From Isoetes taiwanensis (lineage: Eukaryota; Streptophyta; Lycopodiopsida; Isoetales; Isoetaceae), in assembly GCA_021234155.1 (NCBI GenBank), contig JAJEKV010000048.1, positions 2,652,841-2,716,840 of the forward strand: a DNA stretch of 64,000 bases. Direction: 5' to 3'. A program made the position numbers and the translations under genes. Shown piece by piece: positions 55,241 to 64,000 of this stretch (the first letter of the stretch is position 1; each line of letters begins with the position of its first letter). The notes beneath the pieces were generated by a model. It saw nothing but the letters and a program-made list of their open reading frames with translations, was not told where the DNA came from and did not search any database.

Positions 55241-58200
55241 TTTTTTTTTTTTTTTTTTTTTTTTTGAAGGTACGAGATGATTTTTTCATTAATTAAGGAA
55301 AACCATATAAACAGAAATATCCAAAACCGTTAAACACAAAGTAACAAGGTAATTGTTATCACAAAATTTAGTATCAGTTTCAATGAAAAGCCTTGATGAA
55401 GGATAAAAAATTCAAGTATTTTCTTAAAGAAACAGGCAGCCACCAAAGCTAAGAAAATCTTCGATCCAAAACCTGAGAAGATAGCACTGATCATGAAGCA
55501 GGTAGAACTTCGACATGCCATGCCTAATATTTCACTGAAAGAACTAATCAACCTACAAACACAAACAAGATTACTGCATCCAAAGAGAGGCAATGATGTC
55601 AATTTTGCCCGAGGAGATAGTACGAATTTTTTTGTCATTGGGATCATCAGAGAAAAAGAGTTGGTTGAAACGAGAGGTGAAATTGACAAAGGTTCCTAGG
55701 GTGTAGGTTTCAGCCATCCATAACTGGTCTCTTATCAGTCTAAAATAATCTTGTTGCACCATAAGAAGAATCAAGGTACCATAGCTGTCAGCAAGCATCC
55801 TGTGAGTATAGTACATTTCTCTGTATCTCAAGAACTGTCTATCAGTAAATTCATGTTGATGCTTTTCAATAAACTAGAACATGTATACCATTTGCATCAC
55901 TTCTCTTGTAAAGACCCATGCCCATACTCTTTCAACTGCTTTCCTAATTTCATTTTCATAGATCATATGTCTCACTGTCCATTGATTATTTGGAGGATAA
56001 CAGACCTGATGTTCATGTTTTCTGTCAACACCATACCTTGCTACCTCCTTTCTTAGAAAAGAGCCATCAGCTATTACAAAGTATATGTTTGTATGAGGTC
56101 CTCTGCAAAGCTCCATGTATCCTATGAATAAGGCTTTAGTTAGTATCTCTAAAATGAACTCTTGATATAAATAAGTTATGATACCCAACATATTCACCAA
56201 GTTGATCCCAACACTTGTCATAATTATCAACATAAACAGCACAAAGCTCAATATCATATTTAATATGTAATTTAATCCAAGTCAAAGAAAACCTCTTATG
56301 ACCATGTAAGCACATGTTTCTCGACTTCCAAATATTCCAAAGAGTAAAAAAAGCAATAGTGTCATTCCCTTGCGAAAAGCTGATGATGGAAAATTTATCA
56401 TAATAACCAAACCGTCTATGAAACCAAAACATAAAAGGATTCAATTTTAAACAAAAGAAAATATGCTCCAAATCTTCTATGTCATTACAATTCAAGGGGC
56501 AATTAGTAGATAAATTAGGATTTCTAGTAGCAGCAACCTTTAGACAGGAAATGCTTTTGTTGGCAATAAGCCAAATAAAAAAGAATACTTTCTTGGAAGC
56601 ATAGAAATTCCAGACATTAAGAAATAAGGCTTTGGTGGCATTTGAATCAATGCTCCATACAGCAGAAGATTTAGGAAGATCAAAATTTTGATTCAAGAAT
56701 AGAATAGAATAGAATAGTTTCAAGAAATTATAGATATATCTAACCTTGTAACAGGAATTTTTATTTAATAGCCAATCCAAGCCAACATCTTGCACTTGAG
56801 AAGGAGTCAAGTTACCAACTTTATTTCTGATGTGATTATAAATTTTCTTGTTTGAAGTAGATCCTCTGATCTTGACTTTAAGATTCCATCAGGTAATCCA
56901 TCTATCATTATTCCAAAGATCACCTAAGGTTTTGATGCCATAAGAATACCATTTCTTATAAATTTGAGGATGTTTCAAAGCAAGCACATAATTGGGATGA
57001 AGGAGACCAAAAGATAGGCATAGTTGAATGAAATTTATTTCCATAATCATAGGTAAAAGCTAAGAACATATTATTCCAAGCCTTTAGGATGTTTCTCATT
57101 AAAGGAGACATATCTGTGGCTAAAGAGACCTCACAGAAAGCTGAGTTTGGTAAGTCATGAGCAACAGTAGGGTGTCCCAAAGGAGAACTTCTCTGGAGCC
57201 AGTAAACAATGAATTTTGAAGCAACACTATCAGATCCAATAATAGCCTTCCAAACAAACTTGCCAACAAGAGCTTGGGCTTGTTTATGAAGGTTTTTGCA
57301 GGCCAGGCCAGCTTCTTTTTTCTTCCTTGTAATAGTATTCCAATTAACTAGGTTATTGCCATTCCAAATGAAACCTCTTATAATCTTCTCAATTTGCTTG
57401 TAAACATTAGCAGGAGCCACTAAAGCTGAGGAGAAGTAAATGTGAGAGCTAGTAAGAACTTGATTGGCAATAACAACTCTACCAGGCAGAGAAAGAGAGT
57501 TTCTGTACATATGAAGTTTAGCTCTTATTTTCTCAATAATAGGAAACCATAGACCAGTAAGGTTTATGTTGAGAGACAGAGGCATGCCTAACAGTTTAGT
57601 GGCTTCAGTAGTTTTAATTACCTTTATACCAGCCACATGTAAGTCAGCAATGTCACCAACAATAACATATTTAGACAAATTTAAGGCTACCTCTGAGGCA
57701 GCACTAAATTGACTCAGAATGTCCTGGAAGAAGGCAATATTATTAGGCTCATTTTCCAGGAAAGAGAAAGTATCATCAACATATTGTTGAATACATAAGG
57801 AATCATTAGAATTAGGAAGATTAAGCTAAGTAATGTTACCAATTTCTTGATGATGCTTGATAGTAAGAGCTCAGCAACCACTATAAATAAATAAGGAGCC
57901 AGGGGACAACCTTATCTAACACCTTTTCCAAGGGGAAAGAAAGAACTCGGGGAGCTATTAATGTGGACAACGGAATTAGATCTTAAATTCAATCCCATAA
58001 TAAGCTGAATAAGATTTTCATGAAATTCAAGCTTAGCCATAGCATTTTTAATAAAGTCCCATCTTATGTTGTCAAAAGCTCTCTTAAAATCCAGCTTAAG
58101 GAGAACACAGTTTTGGCTAGAAATCTTATTCCAGTGCAAACCTTCCACAGCCGCAATGTAATTTTTAAGAATGAATATATTAGGAAGGAAAACACATTGA

Positions 58201-58718
58201 TTACCACTGATACACTTTTGCAAATAATCCTTAATTCTGGAAGCAATGAGCTTAGCACAAATCTTGTATGTAGTATATATTAGTTAAGGATATTGGCCTC
58301 CCATCAGAAAAGCCACTTGGTTTCTCAGCCTTTGGAATCAGAGAGATGAAACCACTAGCAATTGAAGGATGAAGATATTTAGCTTCCCAGAAACCCTTAA
58401 TGAAGGCCATGAAATCATTTTGCATGATATCCCAAATATTCAAGAAAAAATCAGAGGGAAAACCATCTGGACCAGGAGATTTACCATGTTTAAAACTCTT
58501 AAGAATAGAGAAGACCTCATTTGAGCTAGGAATATGAGATAAGGAGATATCCATCTTGTAATGATCATGAGGAATAATTGAGTCAATGAAATCAGTAAAT
58601 TTTTTTGCTTGAGCAGCTTCAGCAGCATCTGTAATATTGTTCCCAGAGAACATCATAGAATATTTAGAGTAAAAGAAATTTGAGATATCAATAGGAAAAC
58701 TCTAGGTGCTTCCAAAAT
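55241..58718 (-). mobile_element. L1-type LINE, ORF2 portion, cut by a CACTA element
   Basis: Poly(T) at 55241-55265 is the poly(A) tail of a minus-strand element. Reading leftward, reverse transcriptase starts near 58650: FKHGKSPGPDGFPSDFF, FISLIPKAEKP, LLKLDFKRAFDNIRWDF (about 58090), GCPLAPYLF (57905) and the intact catalytic YVDD near 57780. Then come LLGMPLSLN, SLPGRVVIANQVL and RGFIWNG (57600-57380), and a zf-RVT domain (56680-56300, VFFFIWLIANKS and DLEHIFFC). A possible RNase H-like stretch (IADGSF) lies near 56070. It is disabled: for example a TAA replaces Gln just before GCPLAP, and frames shift several times. Endonuclease and ORF1 are missing because the CACTA terminus at 58719 interrupts it. 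Confidence 0.9.
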
Positions 58719-58737
58719 CACTACAAGAGAAAACCTG

Positions 58738-59060
58738 TTTTTCGTCAGAAAAATCGTCAGAAACTCTTCACAGAATAGGCAATTGCCCAGACTCATGTGG
58801 CTGACGCATATTCTGACGTATATTCTTGACGAAAAATCGTCAGATTGTGCGTCAGAATTTTCGTCAGATTTTCTAACGCAAAATCGTCAGATTTTGCGTC
58901 AGAAATTTCGTCACATTTAGCGTCAGAATTTTCGTCATATTTTTCGTCACAATTATCGTCAGGTTATTCGTCAGATCTTTCGTCATAATTTTTGTCAATA
59001 AGATCGTCGCAATATTTGTCATATGTATCGTTAGCATTTCATCACATTTTTCGTCAGTAT
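58738..59060. repeat. CGTCA subterminal repeat array of the CACTA element
   Basis: More than 20 copies of (T)TCGTCA(G/C)A or GCGTCAGA at irregular 10-20-bp spacing. The first few are inverted (TGACG) and form TGACG-AAAAAT-CGTCA. Confidence 0.9.
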
Positions 59061-61994
59061 TTTCGACATTTTTAACATGATTCCATCACTAGTTTGCTAA
59101 GATGCAAGTTGAGTTGTTTAAATTGTTTTTGAATGCAAGTTGAATTGTTTAAAGTGGTAATTTGTTGCAATCCATGAAAAAAGAACCTTGTACTATAAGC
59201 TCTAGTCATGTCAAATTGATACATCTTATAAATGTTTACACGGAAGTGATATTTTGGAAGTTCTCAGTGACAAATTGATCCACCAGAAAAATCTTTGTTG
59301 GCTATGGTGAATTTAGAATGAAGATGGAAAATAAGATGGAATATATATATCATTATAATGTGTGGCCATTGATCCTTCTGTCAGTACTTTCCCTTTGCAA
59401 GCTGCCTAGTTGCCAAGCAGAAAAAATAAAACATACTCTTACTCTTTAACTTTGATGTGACGACTAAATCCTTCCTTGGCAAAAATACAGAAATGTATAA
59501 AAGTATTTCTTTTCTTGTATGATCTGGTTCAATGATAGAGTTTGCTTTATAAGAACAAGAGTTCGCTTCATAACTATAATACATAGTGATCTTTCCATAT
59601 TTGGATCTTTCCTTTATCTGCAACAACCAGGAAGCAGTTTATTGCGTACCTCATCTTTGAGATAAACTAGACATTTCCTTATCACTTGCAATAGCCAAGG
59701 GTTACGTTCTCCAACTTGCAGGTTCTTCGCACGTCCCTAGAAGGAAAACTATTTCCTCAAAAACGGTAAGTATACCGCAGCTAATTCAGTGTGAAATATT
59801 CTTCATGGACAAATAATAAGTTATTTAACAGGTCATCTGCAGCATTGGAAAACACATATATGGAATTAGATAAGAGTAGGGTTTTATGGGATATTTGCAG
59901 GCGGATAGAATGCGCTTACCTTCTAATGCCATCGTTGCCATGGCCTCCATGCAGTTCCATATTCTTTTTCTCCTGAAACAAGAAAAATGTCAATAACACT
60001 AAAACGGAGGAGGAACATTAGGTTATAGTTTGAACTAGAGACAGATTTATGCATCTTCTATTCTATTCTATAAGCAAGAGACATGATTTATATGCTGCTG
60101 GAGCTTAGCTGAATCCTTCAGTTCAACTAGATTTTAGTTTTTTTTTAAACAACAAAAATATAAAATTCAGGTAGCATATAAGGAGGCCTCCAGCAGACTA
60201 CCTACACTAATCAATATCATAAAAGAGCCTTGTATTAACAAGATACCCAAAGGGTCTCCAAAAAAACCTATATAGTTAGTTCAAACAATCAGCATTTTTT
60301 TAAAGATGAATCTAGATACAGTTCGAGTGCAAAAGCCATATGAACTTTAGCCATGCCTTAGTTAAAAGGCAGTATTTTAGTTAAAGTACTATATTTCTAA
60401 GGGAAAGATCCTGCCAAGGATCTAACTGCAACAGGCCGCTCCAGAATGTGCAAGAATACAACTTAAAAACATCGCATTTGCTGCCCTCTGAGCCCTTCTT
60501 GTTCTTTGATCCCGATTTGAGCAGATGGAATTAAAGGCTTCTACGGTCAGACCTCCAAACTTAATTTCTAGTAACAAATCTTAGGCAAACCAAAAATTCA
60601 TTTCACATGTTCACTATTTAAATATTAGCATCAAATCTATGGTGTCTACCCATCATTATTAGAGGATTACATGATTTCTTAATGCAAAATTCAATCACAA
60701 CTATAGTAGAGCCACATCTGCATTAAAATACAAGTGGTGGTCTGAGCTTTCTCTGCTAAGCAGTACAGGTGAGATCATATTCAATAGAAACTAGTAATAT
60801 CACAAACAATCCGCTAGGCCCCATCATAGGTGTTACATGCCAAGGTCCTAAAGGAAAACTAATTAGAGTTCTAGAATATTATAATCAGAACATGCAACCC
60901 AATATTACTATAGTTAAAACAGCTTTAACTGCCCTAGATTTTGAATACAAGTAAAATACCATTTCTAGGTAGCAGTAGCAACATGCACAACCAACATCCC
61001 TACACAACAATATCTAGACCAATATCAGTAGTTAAGAATACATCCCTATAAAATGTCATGCCACACAAATGTTGGTCAAGGACCTTAAAGGCTCTAAGGT
61101 GCGCCAATCTTGAAGGTTATCAGATCTTCCCAGATTGCATCAGGGTTTATAAAGTGGTACTCCCTAAAATAAGGTAGTAGTAGCTGCATGTACACACTAT
61201 TGATCAAAGCATGTATGAGGGCAGTGTCAGACAACTAAACCTACAGCAGATCAACTTTATTACTGCAAATAGCTACCCTTAACTTGTGCAATAATCAAAG
61301 CCTTATGCCTTATTGCAACAATGTGAAAACTAATTCTAGATTGTGCTATAAAGCAAAAAATGCAGACCAACATGCACCAATGTGTAAGCCAAAAGACCTT
61401 AAGATAGAGTTGTTAATGGCCAAACACAAAACACAATTTGCTTCAAAGTAGGTTGGAATAGAAAAGAAGTGGCTTCCACAAGAGGCTAATAAACGTACTA
61501 TATAAGAGCTCAAAAAATGCATCTGCATCAAAATTATGATGAGCAATAGGAGAATATACTAGTCTAACATATTTACCTCTAACGCAACTGCAGAAGGGAG
61601 TATGCCAAATGGGATAGAAAGAGGTTGGAGATGCTGTTGAGAATTCTCAAAGTTCATCCACCAGTGTTGAAAATCTTAAATCTGATGGGGCATAAAATGT
61701 AAGACGGACCCTGGAGACAGAGGCGCCATCTCAGAATCGAAGAACAAGAAGACACCTTTCCTTAACATGCAGGGCGACCAGTTTAGCACCATTCCAAAGA
61801 ATCTGTGGAAAAAATTTGCCCTAGAATAACAATGCTTAGGTGGTACCTCCGTCATAACGCGGCACATTGATCTGCCCTCCTGATCGCCTCGGCGCCACAA
61901 ACTAATCGAAGTCGCCTCGCCAAGATGCCGTGAACTCCGAAGTCTCGAAAAATAATAAAATGTTTTTTAAGGAAAAAAACATATACAAAAGTGA

Positions 61995-62058
61995 AATAGA
62001 AAAAATTTATGACGCATAATGTGACGATTATGCTGACGTTTTTTCGTCACATAATAGT
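61995..62058. repeat. Internal CGTCA/TGACG cluster
   Basis: GACGCATAATGTGACG, TGCTGACG, TTTTTTCGTCACATAA and AATCGTCAGAAG make a mixed-orientation cluster 3 kb from the left array. It may be the other subterminal region of the same element. Confidence 0.75.
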
Positions 62059-62778
62059 CAATCGTCAGAAGATTTGAGAAAAAAAAGAGGGCACGGGGTT
62101 ATTATGAACTTAGGGTTTTTGTTGCTAGTCTTTAATCATATGATCTACTACAGAAACAAATTCGGATGACCAACTCAAAGGATTCCACTGACTCTGATCA
62201 TGACTCCGAGTCATGAAGTACTCGATCTTCAATGCCAATGGTTGATGACTTCTTACCTATAAGTTTTGAGCTCTCTCTCTTTTATTTTGCATCTATATCA
62301 TCATTACATTTAAAAAATTCAATTGATACACACTTGTTAGAGCACAATTTTATCTCAAAATTTAATCCCATACTTGTATTCTCAATGTTGAAAATATAGA
62401 TAAAAAAAATGAACAGATAGATAATATCAAAGCACTCAAAATGTTCTATGCATTGAATGTGTTTAACTACCATTTCAACCATTAGTTCACTGTAGCAATG
62501 CGCCACTGTAGTATTGGGATTGACCCAAATACTGTAACTTCTTTGACTGAGCTTAAACTGCGAATTCGAATTGATTTATCAAGCTTATAGAATCACTTTG
62601 GACTCAGTATATCTATACATCTTCTTTATTTACAAATGGTCCGGCCAGTTTTGTACCATCAACCGATCAAATCAATGTTAATATAGTTAAGATTTCCTAT
62701 CAAATAAATTTTCTCAAGGTCTTCACTTTGTTCCACCTGGAAACAACTAGAATCAAATGATTAAAAATCATTTTATAG

Positions 62779-62950
62779 GTGGGACTGGGACATGGCCCAG
62801 ACTCCGGGGGAGGCAGCAGTGGGGAATCTTAGATAATGGGCGGAATCCTGATCCAGCAATAATGTGTCGGTGAAGAAGGGCAATGCAGCTTAGAAAGCTC
62901 TTTCGTCGAGTGTGCGATTATGACAAGACTCGAAGAAGCAAGCCCTGTGT
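62779..62950 (+). pseudogene. Mitochondrial small-subunit rRNA (rrn18) fragment in nuclear DNA
   Basis: Contains the bacterial-type SSU blocks GACTGGGACATGGCCCAGAC, GGGAGGCAGCAGTGGGGAAT, AATGGGCGGAATCC and GATCCAGCAATA. GAAGAAGGGCAATGC, AAAGCTCTTTCGTCGAG and ATTATGACAAGACTCG follow. The AAGCTCTTTCGTCGAGTG...ATGAC segment is characteristic of plant mitochondrial 18S, not plastid 16S. A TAC is missing before GGGAGG and many sites have changed. A weaker continuation may run to about 63005. It is non-functional. Confidence 0.88.
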
Positions 62951-63679
62951 AGGAGATTGCCCTAACCAATGTTAAGCTCCGTCTTGGCAGTGCGGGGTGA
63001 GGGGGAATGATGGTAAGTGCCTTGTTGCTGGCATACAGGAAAAAGCCACAACCATAAGGAAAAATCGTTTCCAGCCAATGATACGCTAATATTTTAAAGA
63101 GGCACAGAAGCCATAAAATAAAATGCACATTTCCAAGTCATAGCCCCATAGGAATAATACAACTTGCATTATTTAGTCTCTAGCAAATACCAAGCCATTA
63201 GAAATGCTAGTTTCAATGAATTTAAATTCACAATGGTTATATTCATCACATCCACTAGCATTTAAAAAAAGGCAGTGAAGCTAAAATTAGGTCCAACCCA
63301 TTACAAGTTGAGTTGGGGGGCTTGCAAATGATTTTTTGGATGAGGGTTTGATGTCCAATGAATATGAATTAAAATTTTATCGTAAATTGAGTTGCATTTC
63401 ACACAATTTATTTCTTGCAAGAATCATAATGAATAGATACTGGTTTTGCTTTCATCAATTTAGTGCCAACCTTCTCCTTATTTAATTATCCTTTCGAAAG
63501 GCAAGATGACATTATACAATTTACCTCATGTAACTATTCGATGTGTTTGACGTATAAGATGTTCTATATCTGATATGCATATGAGCATTCCTTGTTCCTT
63601 TGGTATGTATGTAGTCTTCGAACTCCTAGAAATAAATATGGGACCCTGTAATGTTGGCTTAAAGCTAAAAAATGCCATG

Positions 63680-64000
63680 TCAGGTATTCTGACGAATATT
63701 CTGATGAATACATTGACGAAAAAATCGTCAGAGCTTTCGTCATACTTTCGTCAGCATTTTCGTCATTTTATGCGTCAGAAACCTTTGTCAGATTTTGCGT
63801 CACATATTTCGTCAGTTTTTTCGTCACTAGTTTCGTCAGATTATACGTCACAAATTTCGTCAGCAAATCTATGCGTCAATTTTTTCATCAGTTTTTTCGT
63901 CAGAGTTATCATCAGATTTTGCGTCAGATTGCTGCGTCGATTGATTTTTTTTTCACCTTTTTTCGTCACAATTTTATTTCGGAATATCGTCCACAAATTT
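63680..64000. repeat. Second large CGTCA array, same orientation as the left end
   Basis: Opens with TTCTGACGAATATTCTGATG and TTGACGAAAAAATCGTCAGA, then at least 15 (T/G)CGTCA units to the window edge. It parallels 58790-59060 in order and orientation. Confidence 0.88.

Larger units (their letters stand above)
58719..64000. mobile_element. CACTA (En/Spm-type) transposon, left end and body; right end not seen
   Basis: CACTACAAGAGAAAACC at 58719 matches the terminal inverted repeat of plant CACTA elements. A dense subterminal array of CGTCA motifs follows directly (58738-59060), as is typical of the family. No transposase domain was recognised inside. Exon-like pieces with good splice signals occur (59722-59765 plus strand, AG/GTAAGT; about 59930-59975 minus strand, ELHGGHGNDGIRR), function unknown. 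No TGTAGTG end was found before the window closes. Confidence 0.75.

Noticed and set aside
56697-56716. (GAATA)n inside the L1 as another GC-rich LINE tail
   Set aside because: It lies within the L1 zf-RVT coding region without the adjoining TTATCGTCC sequence of the LINE end.
62779-63005. Bacterial 16S contamination or plastid rRNA
   Set aside because: The sequence variant near TTTCGTCGAGTG matches plant mitochondrial rRNA, is degraded, and grades into AT-rich nuclear DNA.

Overview
The window is nuclear DNA of a land plant. It has spliced genes with GT-AG introns, a plant-type calmodulin gene, an MBF1c-type co-activator, and fragments of plant acetolactate synthase, MetE, PPR and serine carboxypeptidase genes. 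It also carries gypsy, copia, L1, CACTA and Helitron-type elements and a piece of mitochondrial small-subunit rRNA. Genes are sparse and degenerate gene pieces are common, which suggests a large, repeat-rich genome. A fern or other non-flowering plant is my guess, but nothing seen here proves it.

Layout. At 1-3.4 kb a calmodulin gene (minus, running off the left edge) and an alkaline-ceramidase-like gene (plus, seven exons, 308 residues) diverge from a 194-bp shared promoter. From 3.4 to 42 kb the sequence is mostly mobile elements and relics: a gypsy pol remnant (5 kb), a serine carboxypeptidase fragment (9.6 kb), AT-rich long duplications (12-22 kb), a copia remnant (15 kb), a GC-rich LINE (18.1-21.5 kb), and a 1.4-kb tandem duplication (24.3-27.2 kb). 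An orphan first exon of a short-chain dehydrogenase lies at 27.9 kb. Long-armed inverted-repeat elements lie at 32.4 and 35.2 kb, and adjoining pseudogene pieces of a CCCH zinc-finger gene and MetE lie at 35.7-37.3 kb. At 42.2-42.6 kb an acetolactate synthase fragment is joined to a PPR fragment. At 44.7-45.5 kb there is an R-SNARE (tomosyn-like) C-terminal region.

At 49.3-51.8 kb lie two more probable genes in divergent orientation: MBF1 (minus; intact coding exon, a 5'-UTR intron, and a perfect heat-shock element next to its TATA box) and a remorin-like coiled-coil gene (plus). From 55 kb to the right end an L1 element is interrupted by a CACTA-type transposon with many CGTCA subterminal repeats. 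Inside the CACTA region sits a mitochondrial rRNA fragment.

The most distinctive theme is a set of five short termini. Each is a 7-bp GC-rich hairpin with a 3-nt loop, then about 7-9 nt, then CTAG: the structure of a Helitron 3' end. One has an empty site elsewhere in the window showing insertion exactly between A and T. Gene fragments of at least seven unrelated host genes lie between or beside these termini, so capture by rolling-circle transposons is a plausible explanation. Outer limits of most elements cannot be set by eye.
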